Of a stretch of DNA of 64,000 bases, positions 36,450 through 46,976 are shown piece after piece. Source of the DNA: Pantoea endophytica (lineage in GTDB: Bacteria; Pseudomonadota; Gammaproteobacteria; Enterobacterales; Enterobacteriaceae); NCBI RefSeq assembly GCF_002858935.1, contig NZ_PJRT01000027.1, positions 1 to 64,000 of the forward strand, written 5' to 3'. The translations under genes and the position numbers were made by a program. The notes below the pieces were generated by a model. That model worked only from the letters and a program-made list of their open reading frames with translations, was not told the origin of the DNA and searched no databases. Each line of letters opens with the position of its first letter. Positions within the stretch are counted from its first letter, which is position 1.

Positions 36450-36682
36450 TAAAACGCTTCCCGCTCAGATTGTTCCTGCGAAGCACGCTCATCCATAAAA
36501 TCATCGCTCACCGTCGGACCGTCGAGGAAAAAACTGTCCCAGGCGTTCTCTATGGGCGTGAGGATGCGCTCCTTGCCAATCGCTCTGACGGTGACGTTTT
36601 TTACATCATCAGGAAAACGAACGTCTGCTGGAATGCGAACGTTTTGTGTCCTGTTGCTGGTGAACACGGTACCTTGTGACAT
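36449..36682 (-). CDS. vapB: VapB antitoxin
   Basis: A 77-residue antitoxin with an AbrB/MazE-type swapped-hairpin DNA-binding N-terminus (MSQGTVFTSNRTQNVRIPADVRFP, residues 1-24) and an acidic C-terminal tail that would wrap VapC. The ATG at 36682 has GGAGG six bases upstream; the frame extends further upstream but into the mdtC end. VapB neutralises VapC, and VapBC complexes repress their own promoter. The promoter and palindrome at 36712-36750 fit this. Confidence 0.92.
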   Translation of the reverse strand: MSQGTVFTSNRTQNVRIPADVRFPDDVKNVTVRAIGKERILTPIENAWDSFFLDGPTVSDDFMDERASQEQSEREAF

Positions 36683-36711
36683 ATAAACCTCCACAGTAAT
36701 GAACGGGTTAA

Positions 36712-36750
36712 AGTTTACGCTCTTCATGCTACATAGCAAGCGTATGTAGC
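36712..36750 (-). promoter_or_regulatory. vapBC promoter and operator
   Basis: The inverted repeat GCTACATA-N7-TATGTAGC (36728-36750) begins three bases from the mdtC stop. On the minus strand it covers TTGCTA (36734-36739), a -35 candidate that is followed after 16 bases by TAAACT (36712-36717). A repressor bound to the palindrome would therefore occlude the -35 element, as expected for VapBC autoregulation. Confidence 0.65.
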
Positions 36751-36753
36751 AGG

Positions 36754-39700
36754 TCATTCAGCGGCTAACTGAACCTTTTTCTTACGCCGCCGCAACTTAT
36801 CCATCATCAAATAGACCACCGGCGTGGTGTAGAGCGTCAGCAGCTGGCTCATCACTAAACCCCCGGCGATGGTGATGCCGAGCGGCTGACGCAGCTCCGC
36901 GCCGTCACCGCTGGTCAGCACCAGCGGCAGTGCGCCAAACAGTGCGGCGAGCGTGGTCATCAGAATCGGGCGGAAACGCAGCTGGCACGCCTTGAAAATC
37001 GCGTCGCGCGGCGACAGATTGCCGTTGCGCTCGGCATCCAGTGCAAAGTCGACCATCATGATGGCGTTCTTCTTCACGATACCGATCAGCAGCAGAATGC
37101 CGATCAGCGCAATCAGGCTGAACGGCGTGTTGAATAGCTCCAGCGCCAGCAGCGCGCCGACGCCCGCCGACGGCAGCGTGGAGAGAATGGTCAGCGGATG
37201 CACGTAGCTCTCATACAGAATGCCCAGCACGATATACACCGCCGCAATCGCCGCCAGCATCAGGTAGAGCTGATTGGATTGCGACTGCTGGAACACCTGC
37301 GCGGTGCCGGCAAAGCTGCCGCGCACGCTGGAAGGCACGCCAAGCGCGGTGATGGTGCGGTCAATAGCTTCAGACGCCTGCGACAGCGATACGCCCTCCG
37401 GCAGGTTGAAGGAAACGGTGGATGCCGCCGACAAGCCTTCGTGGTTCACCGACAGCGGCGCGTTGGCCGGTTGCCATTTGGCAAACCAGCTCAGCGGAAT
37501 CGCTTTGCCGTCGCTGTTAATCACAAACATCTGATCGAGTGAACTGATGTCCTGGGTGTAGCGCGGATCAACTTCCATCACCACTTTGTACTGATTAAGC
37601 GGCTGATAAATGGTGGAGATCTGGCGCTGACCAAAGGCGTTATTCAGCAGGGCATTAGCGGCAGAGACATCAATGCCGAGCCGCGCCATGCTTTCACGGT
37701 CGTAAGTCAGGTTCATTTCACTGCCGTTGTCCTGCTGATCCGAGTTGACGTCCGCCAGCTCGGGCAGGGCGGCGAACGCCTGACGGATTTTCGGCTCCCA
37801 TTCGCGCAAATCATTCAGGTTATCCGACAGCAAACTGTACTGATAGCTGGCGTTGGACTCACGTCCGCCAATGCGAATGTCCTGCACCGCGTTGAGATAG
37901 AGATTGGCACCGGGCTCTTTCGCCAGCTTGATACGCAGTCGGGCAATCACTTCCTGCGCGCTTTCGCTGCGCTCGGAGAGCGGCTTGAGCGAGACGAACA
38001 TCGAACCGCTGTTGGTACGTGAACCGCCGGTAAAGCCGGTGACGTTATCCACTGCCGGATCGGCTTTGATGATGTTCATGAAATCCTGCAGCTTGCCGCG
38101 CATCGCCTGGAATGAAATGCTCTGATCCGCCGAGATAAATCCTTGTAAGCGGCCGGTATCCTGTTCCGGCATAAAGGTTTTCGGGATCGAGATGAACAGC
38201 CAAACGGTGAGCGCCACGGTGCCGAGCAGCAACATCAGCACCCAAATGGCGTGATTCAGCACCCAACTCAATGAGCGCGCGTAGCCGTTTTGCACCTTCA
38301 TCAGCAGCTTGCCGAAACCGCGGATGCGTGGCTGGCTGCGTTTGACCTGCGGCTTGAGCAGATAGGCGCACATCATTGGCGTCAGCGTGACCGAGATAAA
38401 CAGCGAGATCAGAATCGCCACCGACAGCGTAATAGCGAACTCTGAGAAGAAGCGGCCAATAATACCGCCAATCATCAGCAGCGGCAGGAACACGGCAATC
38501 AGCGACAGGCTCATCGACAGCACGGTAAAACCGACCTCGCGCACGCCGGTCAGCGCCGCCTGCAGCGGTTTCATGCCCGCTTCGACGTGGCGCGCAATGT
38601 TCTCCAGCACCACAATGGCGTCATCGACAACAAAACCGGTGGCGATGGTCAACGCCATCAGCGACAGGTTATTCAGGCTGAAGCCACACAGATACATGGC
38701 GGCGAAGGTGCCAATCAATGAAACCGGCACCGCAGCGGCGGGGATCAGCGTGGCGCGCCAGTCACGCAGGAAGGCAAACACCACCAGAATCACCAGCGCG
38801 ACGGCGATGATCAGCGACTGCTCCACTTCATGCAGCGAGGCGCGAATCGTTGGCGAACGGTCCTGCGCAATTTGCAGATCGATGGCAGCGGGGATCACGT
38901 CATGCAGTTCCGGCAATTCGCCACGAATGCGATCGACGGTATCGATGATGTTGGCTTCCGGCGATTTACGCACCACCAGCAGCACCGCCGCTTTACCGTT
39001 GGTCATCCCGGCGTTGCGTACATCCTGCACCGAATCCTGCACGTTAGCGACATCGCTGAGGCGCACCGCCGCACCGTTGTTGTAGTGCACCACCAGCGGC
39101 TGATATTCGCTGGCGGTTTGCAATTCTCCATTAGTACGTAACTGCCAGCGCTGCTGCACGTCATCAATCGCGCCCTGCGGACGGCGCTGGTTGGCGTTGC
39201 TGATGGCGGTGCGCACCGCATCCAGTGATACGCCCTGGTTGAACAGCGCCTGCGGATTGAGTTCAACGCGCACCGCCGGCAGTGAACTGCCGCCGACCGT
39301 CACATCGCCCACGCCTTCAATCTGCGACAGTTTCTGCGCCAGTTGCGTTGAGGCGTAATCATACAGCTGACCGGGATTATAAATGTCTGAGGTCAGCGTC
39401 AGGATCATGATTGGCGCATCGGAAGGGTTGGCTTTGCGATAGCTGGGACGACTCGGCATGCCGGTTGGCAGCAGACTTTGTGCGGCGTTGATCGCCGCCT
39501 GCACATCGCGCGCCGCACCGTTGATGTCGCGATCAAAATCGAACACCAGAATGATGCGCGTGCTGCCCAGCGAGCTGGTGGAGGTCATTTCGCTGACGCC
39601 CGCGATGCGCCCCAGCGAGCGCTCCAGCGGCGTTGCCACCGATGCCGCCATGGTTTCCGGCGACGCACCGGGCAGCGAAGCCGAAATCAAAATCACCGGG

Positions 39701-39825
39701 AAATCCAGCTGTGGCAGCGGCGCCACCGGCAGCAGACGGAAGCCTAGAATACCGGCCAGCGCAATCGCCAGCGTCAGCAAGGTGGTGGCGACCGGACGAT
39801 GGATAAACAGCGCGAAAAACTTCAC
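36754..39825 (-). CDS. mdtC: MdtC, RND multidrug efflux pump subunit
   Basis: MdtC forms a hetero-multimeric RND pump with MdtB, using MdtA as periplasmic adaptor and TolC as outer-membrane channel; substrates in E. coli include bile salts and novobiocin. The 1023-residue length fits (E. coli 1025). It has the twelve-helix RND layout, two large periplasmic loops, the proton-relay stretch [16 protein letters not shown] in TM4, and the second-half [20 protein letters not shown] segment. It overlaps mdtB by four bases. The expected adjoining mdtD is displaced by vapBC. Confidence 0.97.
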   Translation of the reverse strand: MKFFALFIHRPVATTLLTLAIALAGILGFRLLPVAPLPQLDFPVILISASLPGASPETMAASVATPLERSLGRIAGVSEMTSTSSLGSTRIILVFDFDRDINGAARDVQAAINAAQSLLPTGMPSRPSYRKANPSDAPIMILTLTSDIYNPGQLYDYASTQLAQKLSQIEGVGDVTVGGSSLPAVRVELNPQALFNQGVSLDAVRTAISNANQRRPQGAIDDVQQRWQLRTNGELQTASEYQPLVVHYNNGAAVRLSDVANVQDSVQDVRNAGMTNGKAAVLLVVRKSPEANIIDTVDRIRGELPELHDVIPAAIDLQIAQDRSPTIRASLHEVEQSLIIAVALVILVVFAFLRDWRATLIPAAAVPVSLIGTFAAMYLCGFSLNNLSLMALTIATGFVVDDAIVVLENIARHVEAGMKPLQAALTGVREVGFTVLSMSLSLIAVFLPLLMIGGIIGRFFSEFAITLSVAILISLFISVTLTPMMCAYLLKPQVKRSQPRIRGFGKLLMKVQNGYARSLSWVLNHAIWVLMLLLGTVALTVWLFISIPKTFMPEQDTGRLQGFISADQSISFQAMRGKLQDFMNIIKADPAVDNVTGFTGGSRTNSGSMFVSLKPLSERSESAQEVIARLRIKLAKEPGANLYLNAVQDIRIGGRESNASYQYSLLSDNLNDLREWEPKIRQAFAALPELADVNSDQQDNGSEMNLTYDRESMARLGIDVSAANALLNNAFGQRQISTIYQPLNQYKVVMEVDPRYTQDISSLDQMFVINSDGKAIPLSWFAKWQPANAPLSVNHEGLSAASTVSFNLPEGVSLSQASEAIDRTITALGVPSSVRGSFAGTAQVFQQSQSNQLYLMLAAIAAVYIVLGILYESYVHPLTILSTLPSAGVGALLALELFNTPFSLIALIGILLLIGIVKKNAIMMVDFALDAERNGNLSPRDAIFKACQLRFRPILMTTLAALFGALPLVLTSGDGAELRQPLGITIAGGLVMSQLLTLYTTPVVYLMMDKLRRRKKKVQLAAE

Positions 39826-42800
39826 GACTGCGCCTCCGGGCGCTTAAAGCGACGGCGCGTAGCGTGCGACAGGCGATCAAACAGCAGATAGATCACCGGC
39901 GTGGTGAACAGCGTCAGCACCTGGCTCACCACCAAACCGCCCACCATGGCGATGCCCAGCGGACGACGCAACTCCGCGCCAACGCCGGTGCTCAGCATCA
40001 GCGGCAGTGCACCGAGCAGTGCCGCCAATGTGGTCATCAGAATTGGGCGGAAACGCAGCAAGCACGCCTGATAAATCGCCTCGCGCGGCGGCATGCCTTG
40101 CTCACGTTCCGCTGCCAGCGCGAAGTCGATCATCATGATGGCGTTTTTCTTCACGATACCGATCAGCAAAATAATGCCGATAATGGCGATGATATCCAGC
40201 TCATTACCGCTCAGCATCAGCGCCAGCAGCGCGCCGACACCGGCGGTGGGCAGCGTCGAGAGAATGGTGATGGGATGGATAAAGCTCTCATACAGCACGC
40301 CGAGCACGATATACATCGCCACCACCGCCGCCACAATCAGCCACACGGTGCTGGACAGCGCCGCTTCAAAGGCCAGCGTGCTGCCCTGGAACTGCGTCAT
40401 CATTTCGGCGGGCATGCCCACCTGATCTTCCGCTGCGCTCACCGCTTTCACCGCATCGCCCAACGAATACCCTTCCGCGACATCAAACGAGAAGGTCGCC
40501 GACGGGAACTGGTCGAGATGGTTAATGCTGAGCGCGGCGTGGCGCTGCTCAATCTGCGCGATGGCGCTAAGCGGCACGCTGCCGCCGTCGCTGCTGGTCA
40601 GGCGAATGCCGTCGAGGCTCGCCAGTCCTGGCGTGGCATCGCTGTTCTGCTCCAGCACCACGCGATATTGGTTGGCCTGAGTGTAAATGGTGGAGATCAG
40701 GCGCTGGCCAAAGGCGTTATACAGCGCGTTATCCACGTCGGCCATGCTGATGCCGAGGCGGCTGGCGCTGTCACGATCGACTCTTACAAAGGCTTCCAGA
40801 CCTTGATCCTGCCAGTCGCTGCTGACGTCGCGCAGTTGTGGCAGCGTGTTAAGTTGCTCCAGCAGTTTCGGCACCCACAAACTCAGCGACTCCAGCGAAC
40901 CCGATTGCAGCGTGAACTGGTACGGCGTACGGCTCGCCTGGGTATCAATGGTCAAATCCTGCACCGGCTGCAGCCACAGCGAAATGCCGGGCACTTTGGC
41001 TAACGCCTGTTGCAGACGCTGCTGCACAGCCGGAATGCGATCGTCACGCTCCTCCAGCGGCTTCAGGTTTATTTGCAGGCGCGCGCTGTTGAGCGCGGCG
41101 TTGGTGCCATCGACGCCGACAAACGAGGTCATGCTCTGCACCGCCGGATCTTTCATGATGATCGAGGCGACATCGCGCGTGCGCTCTGCCATGTTGGCGT
41201 AAGAGACCGACTGTGGCGCCTGCAAGGTGCCCTGAATAATGCTGTTATCCTGCTGCGGGAAGAAGCCTTTGGGGATCACGATCCACAGCAACACGGTGAT
41301 CAGCAAGGTGCCGAGCGCTACCGATAAGGTGATCCACGGATGCAGCAGCACGCGCGTTAAGCCGCGTCCGTAACGGGCAATAATGCGGTCAAACATCGCT
41401 TCGCTGGCCCGCGAGAAGCGGTTCTGCTTGCGCAGCGATTCAGCGCTTAACATGCGGGCGCACATCATCGGCGTCAGCGTCAGCGACACCACGGCGGAGA
41501 TCAAAATCGCCACCGCCAGCGTCACGGCGAATTCGCGGAACAGGCGGCCAATCACATCGCCCATAAACAGCAGCGGAATGAGCACCGCAATCAGCGAGAA
41601 GGTGAGGGAGATAATGGTAAAGCCAATCTCGCCCGCGCCTTTCAGCGCCGCCGTCAGCGGCTTTTCGCCCTTTTCGATATAGCGCGAGATGTTCTCGATC
41701 ACCACGATGGCGTCATCAACCACAAAACCGGTGGCGATGGTCAGCGCCATCAGCGTCAGGTTGTTGATCGAGAAGCCCAGGAAATACATCGCGGCAAAGG
41801 TGCCGACCAGCGACAACGGCACGGCGACGGCGGGAATGAGGGTCGCCGGAACGTTACGCAGGAACAGGTAGATGATCATCACCACCAAACCCATCGCCAG
41901 CATCAGTTCGTGCTGGGTATCGCTGACCGACGCGCGGATGTTGGTGGTGCGGTCGGTAAGCAGTTTCACCTCCACCGATTTCGGCAGCGTGGCGGTTAAT
42001 CCGGGCAGCATGGCGCGAATATTATCGGCGGTGGCGATGATGTTAGCGCCGGGCTGGCGCTGCACGTTGAGCACAATCGCCTGCTGACGGTTCGCCCAGG
42101 CGCCCAGCCAGCTGTTTTCGGCACCTTGTTCGATGGTCGCCACATCGCCCAGTCGCACCGGCGCGCCGTTGTTATAGCTGATGATCAGCTTGCGATAGTC
42201 TTCCGCCGAGGTCATCTGATCGTTAGCCGACAGGGTAATTGAGCGCGTTGGGCCGTCGAGGCTGCCTTTCGCCGAATTGACGTTAGCGTTAGTAATGGCG
42301 GTGCGCACCGATTCGCTGGTCAGGCCGAGCGCAGCCAGCGCCTGGGTGTTCATCTTCACACGCACCGCAGGACGTTGCCCGCCCGACAGCGTGACTAAAC
42401 CCACGCCCGAAACCTGAGAAATCTTCTGCGCCACGCGCGTTTCCACCATGTCCTGCACCTGCGTGAGCGGCATGCTGGTGGTGGTGACGGCGAGCGTCAT
42501 GATCGGCGGGTCGGCCGGATTTACTTTGCTGTAGACCGGTGGATTTGGCAGATCGCTCGGCAGCAGATTGGTGGCGGAGTTGATCGCCGCCTGTACTTCC
42601 TGCTCGGCAACATCCAGTGGCAGCGTCAGCTGAAACTGCAATGTGACAACCGACGCGCCGCCCGAACTCTGCGACGCCATCTGCTTCAGGCCGGACATCT
42701 GGCCAAACTGGCGTTCCAGCGGCGCGGTAATGGAAGAGGTCACCACATCGGGAGAAGCGCCGGGATAGAGCGTAACCACTTGAATGGTCGGATAATCGAC

Positions 42801-42944
42801 TTCAGGTAACGCGGAGACCGGCAGAAAACGGTAGCCGAGCACGCCGGCTAACAGAATGGCGATCATCAGCAGCGTGGTGGCGACCGGGCGCAGAATAAAC
42901 AGGCGCGAAGGTCCACCGCTGCTGTCAGGAGGCATCACCTGCAT
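39822..42944 (-). CDS. mdtB: MdtB, RND multidrug efflux pump subunit
   Basis: A 1040-residue RND transporter, the same length as E. coli MdtB, and partner of MdtC in the MdtABC-TolC pump. The TM4 proton-relay motif reads [16 protein letters not shown] and the second-half motif [16 protein letters not shown]; the N-terminus begins with a Ser/Gly-rich cytoplasmic lead, then [19 protein letters not shown]. It overlaps mdtA by one base upstream and mdtC by four downstream, consistent with translation of one operon mRNA. Confidence 0.97.
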   Translation of the reverse strand: MQVMPPDSSGGPSRLFILRPVATTLLMIAILLAGVLGYRFLPVSALPEVDYPTIQVVTLYPGASPDVVTSSITAPLERQFGQMSGLKQMASQSSGGASVVTLQFQLTLPLDVAEQEVQAAINSATNLLPSDLPNPPVYSKVNPADPPIMTLAVTTTSMPLTQVQDMVETRVAQKISQVSGVGLVTLSGGQRPAVRVKMNTQALAALGLTSESVRTAITNANVNSAKGSLDGPTRSITLSANDQMTSAEDYRKLIISYNNGAPVRLGDVATIEQGAENSWLGAWANRQQAIVLNVQRQPGANIIATADNIRAMLPGLTATLPKSVEVKLLTDRTTNIRASVSDTQHELMLAMGLVVMIIYLFLRNVPATLIPAVAVPLSLVGTFAAMYFLGFSINNLTLMALTIATGFVVDDAIVVIENISRYIEKGEKPLTAALKGAGEIGFTIISLTFSLIAVLIPLLFMGDVIGRLFREFAVTLAVAILISAVVSLTLTPMMCARMLSAESLRKQNRFSRASEAMFDRIIARYGRGLTRVLLHPWITLSVALGTLLITVLLWIVIPKGFFPQQDNSIIQGTLQAPQSVSYANMAERTRDVASIIMKDPAVQSMTSFVGVDGTNAALNSARLQINLKPLEERDDRIPAVQQRLQQALAKVPGISLWLQPVQDLTIDTQASRTPYQFTLQSGSLESLSLWVPKLLEQLNTLPQLRDVSSDWQDQGLEAFVRVDRDSASRLGISMADVDNALYNAFGQRLISTIYTQANQYRVVLEQNSDATPGLASLDGIRLTSSDGGSVPLSAIAQIEQRHAALSINHLDQFPSATFSFDVAEGYSLGDAVKAVSAAEDQVGMPAEMMTQFQGSTLAFEAALSSTVWLIVAAVVAMYIVLGVLYESFIHPITILSTLPTAGVGALLALMLSGNELDIIAIIGIILLIGIVKKNAIMMIDFALAAEREQGMPPREAIYQACLLRFRPILMTTLAALLGALPLMLSTGVGAELRRPLGIAMVGGLVVSQVLTLFTTPVIYLLFDRLSHATRRRFKRPEAQS

Positions 42945-44164
42945 TATTGACGCTCTCCGCGTGCGGGCTGCGCAGCGCGCGTGCTGTGGGTCGCGACGCT
43001 TTGCGGTGCCACCACTTCAACGGTGGCACCTTCCGTCAGGCGATCGAGCCCGTCGGTCACCACGCGTTCGCCTGCTTCGAGGCCCGCGCTGATCACCACT
43101 TTCTGGCTATCCTGCAAACCGGCGGTGACGCGTTTTTTGCTCACTTTGTTGTCGCTGTTGACCACCCAGACAAAGTGACCGTCGTTGCTCATCTGCAATG
43201 CGGCGGTGGGGATCACCACCGCATCCTGCAAGGTGTCCACTTTCAGACGCGCATTGACAAACTGATTCGGGAACAGCGTGTCATCTTCGTTGCTGAAGCG
43301 TGCTTTGAGTTTGATGGTGCCGGTGGTGGCATCGATCTGGTTATCGAGGCTCAACAGCGTGCCGCTGGTCAGCAGCGTTTTGTTGCTGCGATCCCAGGCT
43401 TCGACGATCAGCGGCTGTCCGCTTTTCTGCGCCTTGAGGATTTGGCTGATGTTGTTCTCGGCGACGCTGAACACCACGTCAATGGGGTGCGTTTCGGTGA
43501 TCACCACCAATCCGGTGGTATCGCCGGAGGTGATGTAGTTGCCGACATCCACCTGCTTCAAGCCGACCCGTCCACCAATCGGCGCAGTAATGCGGCTGTA
43601 GGTGAGATTAAGCTGGGCGCTGGCGACGTTGCCTTCATCAGCTTTAAGGGTGCCGAGCGTTTCGCTCACCAGCGAACGTTGCGTATCGAGTTCCTGCTGC
43701 GACACCAGCGAGGTTTTCGCCAGTTTTTCATAGCGACTGAGATCGCGGCGCGCGTTGGCGAGCGTAGCCTGGTCTTTTGCCAGTTGGCCCTGCGCCTGAG
43801 TTAATGCCACCTGATAAGGGCGCGGATCGATTTCCGCCAGCAGCGCGCCAGCGGCCACTTGCTCTCCTTCCTGGAAGTGCAGCGCCATCAATTGGCCGTC
43901 AACGCGGCTGCGCACCGTAACGGTGTTGGCGGCGGTCACGGTGCCAAGGCCACTGAGGAAATACGGCACGCTTTGGGTGGTGGCAGCGGCGGCTTGCACT
44001 GGCGCTAAGGGGCGTTTGCCACCTGCGCCGCGACCACGCTGCTGCTGACCTTCGACCTGCGGCTGTTTATTCGGTTCCGCTGGATGCTGCCACCAATAAT
44101 AGCCGCCCGCCAGCACGGCAATCACGGCTACGGCCAGTAAGCTTGTTTTAATTCGACGGTTCAT
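42944..44164 (-). CDS. mdtA: MdtA, membrane-fusion protein of the MdtABC pump
   Basis: The 406-residue periplasmic adaptor starts with an uncleaved or lipid-free membrane anchor ([17 protein letters not shown] near residues 9-23). Biotinyl-lipoyl-like halves follow, with the motif [20 protein letters not shown], then an alpha-hairpin (about 120-190) and beta-barrel and membrane-proximal domains. The ATG at 44164 gives a normal N-terminus; an upstream in-frame codon would add 20 residues. It is first in the mdtABC operon, divergent from the aldo/keto reductase gene across 240 bases. I saw no convincing BaeR box there. Confidence 0.95.
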   Translation of the reverse strand: MNRRIKTSLLAVAVIAVLAGGYYWWQHPAEPNKQPQVEGQQQRGRGAGGKRPLAPVQAAAATTQSVPYFLSGLGTVTAANTVTVRSRVDGQLMALHFQEGEQVAAGALLAEIDPRPYQVALTQAQGQLAKDQATLANARRDLSRYEKLAKTSLVSQQELDTQRSLVSETLGTLKADEGNVASAQLNLTYSRITAPIGGRVGLKQVDVGNYITSGDTTGLVVITETHPIDVVFSVAENNISQILKAQKSGQPLIVEAWDRSNKTLLTSGTLLSLDNQIDATTGTIKLKARFSNEDDTLFPNQFVNARLKVDTLQDAVVIPTAALQMSNDGHFVWVVNSDNKVSKKRVTAGLQDSQKVVISAGLEAGERVVTDGLDRLTEGATVEVVAPQSVATHSTRAAQPARGERQ

Positions 44165-44247
44165 CAAGGCGTGTGCTCTCCAGCATTTTTCGTTTTCCCC
44201 AATGCGAAATATAAAAATAGCCATTTCGCAAACGAATGATTGTAGTC

Positions 44248-44260
44248 GCCCGGACCGGGC
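44248..44260. repeat. GCCCGG-A-CCGGGC palindrome in the mdtA-AKR interval
   Basis: A short GC-rich palindrome in otherwise AT-rich sequence, 84 bases upstream of mdtA. It may form a small hairpin in the mdtA leader or be an operator. Confidence 0.3.
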
Positions 44261-44275
44261 AAAAATTGAAGGAAA

Positions 44276-44289
44276 TAAGAATATCGCCC
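44276..44289. promoter_or_regulatory. RcsAB-like motif upstream of mdtA
   Basis: TAAGAATATCGCCC agrees with the RcsAB consensus TAAGAATATTCCTA at 10 of 14 positions, with the left half-site TAAGAATAT perfect. The core AAGAATATCGC is identical to the candidate upstream of the polysaccharide cluster at 56914-56924. No experimental support is known to me for mdtA. Confidence 0.3.
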
Positions 44290-44404
44290 CATTGAAGGTA
44301 AGTATTCATATTCTGTAAATATTCTGCCCGCAATAGGCATAAGCGCGGCAATTTCCTTTGCTAAGCTCAATACAGACCTGTCTCGTTTGAATAAGGAGAA
44401 CAAA

Positions 44405-45367
44405 ATGAGTCAACAGAAACTCCGCCAGCTCGGCGACAGCGGTATTGAAGTTCCCCGTCTCACCTTTGGCGGCAATGTGTTTGGCTGGACGGTGGATGAG
44501 AAAACCTCATTTTCCCTGCTTGATGCGCTGGTGGAGAAGGGCTTGTTCTTCATCGATACCGCCGACGTTTATTCGCGCTGGGCGCCTGGTAACGAAGGTG
44601 GCGAATCGGAAACCATCATCGGCAAATGGCTGAAGAAAAGCGGCAAGCGCGACAGCATCGTGCTGGCCACCAAAGTCGGCATGGAGCTGTCGCCGGAGAA
44701 AACCGGCCTCAAACCGGCTTACATTCGTCAGGCGGTAGAAGATTCGCTGCGCCGCCTGCAAACCGACGTCATCGATCTTTATCAGGCGCACCGCGATGAT
44801 GACGCGACGCCGCTGCTGGAGACGCTGAAAGCCTTTGATTCGCTGATCAAAGAGGGCAAAGTGCGTGCCATTGGCGCGTCTAACTACAACGCTAAACGTC
44901 TGCAGGAAGCGCTGGACGTGAGCAAGCAACATGGCCTGGCGCGCTATGAAACCCTGCAGCCGGAATACAATCTCTACGATCGTCAGGAGTATGAAAGCGG
45001 TTTGGAGCAGGTTGCGGTGAAAAATGGCCTCGGCGTGATTAACTACTATTCGCTGGCCAGCGGCTTCCTCAGCGGTAAGTACAAAAAGCCAGAGGATGCC
45101 AGCAAAAGTCAGCGCGGGCAGGGCATCGTCGACAAGTACTTGAATGAACGCGGTAAGCGCATTGTTGAAGCGCTGGAAGATGTCGCCGCCTCGCACGATG
45201 TGTCGGCAACGCAGGTGGCGCTGGCGTGGCAGATTGCCCGTCCGAGCATTACCGCCCCGATTGTCAGCGCCACGTCGCTGGAGCAGTTGGATGAGTTGGT
45301 GAAAGCCACCCAGCTCGAGCTCAGCAAGCAAGAGATCGAAGAGCTGGCGAGCGCCAGCAAACTGTAA
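44405..45367 (+). CDS. Aldo/keto reductase
   Basis: A 320-residue NADPH-dependent TIM-barrel oxidoreductase of the AKR superfamily. Catalytic residues expected for the family are visible: Asp and Tyr in FIDTADVYSRW, Lys in LATKVGMEL, and His in YQAHRD. The C-terminal cofactor-binding stretch is SAT-SLEQLDELV. The ATG at 44405 has AAGGAG upstream and is preferred to one at 44387. It stands alone, divergent from mdtA, with its own terminator. It resembles YajO/YghZ/Tas-type general reductases, and the substrate is unknown. Confidence 0.9.
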   Translation: MSQQKLRQLGDSGIEVPRLTFGGNVFGWTVDEKTSFSLLDALVEKGLFFIDTADVYSRWAPGNEGGESETIIGKWLKKSGKRDSIVLATKVGMELSPEKTGLKPAYIRQAVEDSLRRLQTDVIDLYQAHRDDDATPLLETLKAFDSLIKEGKVRAIGASNYNAKRLQEALDVSKQHGLARYETLQPEYNLYDRQEYESGLEQVAVKNGLGVINYYSLASGFLSGKYKKPEDASKSQRGQGIVDKYLNERGKRIVEALEDVAASHDVSATQVALAWQIARPSITAPIVSATSLEQLDELVKATQLELSKQEIEELASASKL

Positions 45368-45375
45368 GGTTTTCA

Positions 45376-45401
45376 GGGACGCTGCGGCGTCCCGCTATTT
45401 T
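45376..45401 (+). terminator. Terminator after the aldo/keto reductase gene
   Basis: GGGACGC-TGCG-GCGTCCC followed by GCTATTTT, nine bases after the stop codon. Confidence 0.75.
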
Positions 45402-45585
45402 CCCGTTCTGCCTCACAAAAAATGCCATTTCCCGCAAAAGATTTTCAATCATCGACAGACGTCACAATTGCGCTAACGCACTATCATCCTGCGGTAAACT
45501 GCGCACATATTTGCAAAAACTGACAAATCCTCAGCACTATCCTCTGTTCGATCCATTCCAGTAACTTCATACAAGAATAACCATC

Positions 45586-46920
45586 ATGAACAGAAAAGAA
45601 GCAGTGCAGCATTTACCCCGCCTGGCAGCGGGAACTCTGATGTTTGCGATGCTGAGTGCATCTGCGCTGGCCGCTGATGCTTTCAGTTACGACTCTCCCT
45701 ATATGTTTGGTGATTGGGGCGGTTACCGAACGCAGCTGGAAAATGACGGCATAAAATTCGACGTTAACTACACCATGGAAAGCGGCTCCAATCTGGCGGG
45801 CGGCGCCGATACCAACACCTCAATGCGCTACAGCGATCAGTGGGCGTTTGGCGCTAACTTCGACCTGGAAAAACTGCTCAACTGGCAGGATGCGCAATTC
45901 CAGATGACGATTACCGATCGTAATGGTCAGAACATTTCCGACCAGGTCGCCGATCGTCGCACCGGCATGTTGTCCTCCACTCAGGAAGTGTACGGACGCG
46001 GCCAAACCTGGCGTTTAACCCAGTTCTGGTTAAGCAAAGGTCTGTTCGATAACACCGTGAACCTGAAAGCCGGTCGCGTTACCGTCGGTGAAGATTTCGA
46101 TAACTTTGACAGTAAGTTCCAGAACCTGGCGTTCGGTAGCGGCCAGGCCGGTAACTGGCGTGGCGATCGCTGGTTCAACTGGCCGGTGTCCCAATGGGGC
46201 GGCCGCGTGAAGGTGAATATCACACCTGAAGTGTTCTTCCAGGTGGGCTTCTATAACCAGAACCGCGCCAACTACGATCGCGGCGACGGATTCCGTCTTG
46301 ATACCAGCAACTCCGAAGGCAATCTGGTGCCGGTAGAGTTGGGCTGGAAACCAACGTTAGGTGCCGACAAGCTGCCGGGTAATTACCGTATCGGCTATTA
46401 CTACTCTTCGGCTAACGGCGACAACTACGGCAGCTGGCGCGATGGGGCTTATCAAAGCCAGGATCACGCATACGGTGGCTACGTGCTGTTGCAACAGCAG
46501 CTGACCGCGCAGGGCGGCGATGCCAGCCGTGGTTTGGGCGTCACCGTTCAAGCGGTGATGAACGACCATAAAACCTCGAAAACGGATAACTATCAGTCGG
46601 TGAGCTTCACCTGGAAAGGGCCGTTTGATGCGCGTCCGCAGGATGAGATTGGTGTGGGTGCGGCACGTATTCACGTTAACAGCGCTTACACGCGTTCGCA
46701 GCGTGAGCAGAACAACGCGAACGGTGAGACCGACTTCAATAGCCCAACCTATCTGCCGATTCAGGATGGATCAGAGTATAACTATGAGATCTACTACAAC
46801 GCGCAGCTGACCAAATGGCTGCAATTGCGTCCGAACCTGCAATATGTGGTGGCGCCGGGGGCGGTAAGTGAAGTGAAAGATGCGTTTGTGGGTGGGATCA
46901 GTGCGAACGTGAATTTCTAA
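45586..46920 (+). CDS. OprB-family carbohydrate-selective porin
   Basis: A 444-residue outer-membrane precursor with a signal peptide ending ASALA near residue 29. The mature chain begins ADAFSYDSPYMFGDWGGYRTQLENDGI, the usual N-terminus of OprB porins, which let glucose and other sugars diffuse. The C-terminus ends SANVNF with terminal phenylalanine, as needed for barrel insertion. The gene stands alone; no sugar dehydrogenase or transporter is adjacent. No promoter could be assigned with confidence in the 218 bases upstream. Confidence 0.88.
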   Translation: MNRKEAVQHLPRLAAGTLMFAMLSASALAADAFSYDSPYMFGDWGGYRTQLENDGIKFDVNYTMESGSNLAGGADTNTSMRYSDQWAFGANFDLEKLLNWQDAQFQMTITDRNGQNISDQVADRRTGMLSSTQEVYGRGQTWRLTQFWLSKGLFDNTVNLKAGRVTVGEDFDNFDSKFQNLAFGSGQAGNWRGDRWFNWPVSQWGGRVKVNITPEVFFQVGFYNQNRANYDRGDGFRLDTSNSEGNLVPVELGWKPTLGADKLPGNYRIGYYYSSANGDNYGSWRDGAYQSQDHAYGGYVLLQQQLTAQGGDASRGLGVTVQAVMNDHKTSKTDNYQSVSFTWKGPFDARPQDEIGVGAARIHVNSAYTRSQREQNNANGETDFNSPTYLPIQDGSEYNYEIYYNAQLTKWLQLRPNLQYVVAPGAVSEVKDAFVGGISANVNF

Positions 46921-46941
46921 TCTGGCAGAATCTGTGACTTT

Positions 46942-46964
46942 GCCCTCTCCCTTTGGGAGAGGGC
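46942..46964. terminator. Palindrome between convergent oprB-like gene and yegD
   Basis: GCCCTCTCCC-TTT-GGGAGAGGGC, a perfect 10-bp stem, with a further direct AGGGAGAGGGG copy after it. This CCCTCTCCC sequence is a frequent intergenic repeat in enterobacteria. Lying 22 bases after one stop and 13 before the other, it probably also ends transcription from both sides. Confidence 0.6.
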
Positions 46965-46976
46965 AGGGAGAGGGGA

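Noticed and set aside
39864..41003. Plus-strand open frame of 379 codons opposite mdtB
   Set aside because: Antisense to a full-length RND gene; low-complexity H/Q/R-rich product.
44165..44404. BaeR box upstream of mdtA
   Set aside because: No sequence close to the BaeR consensus was found on either strand, only CCCCA-containing fragments, so none is annotated.
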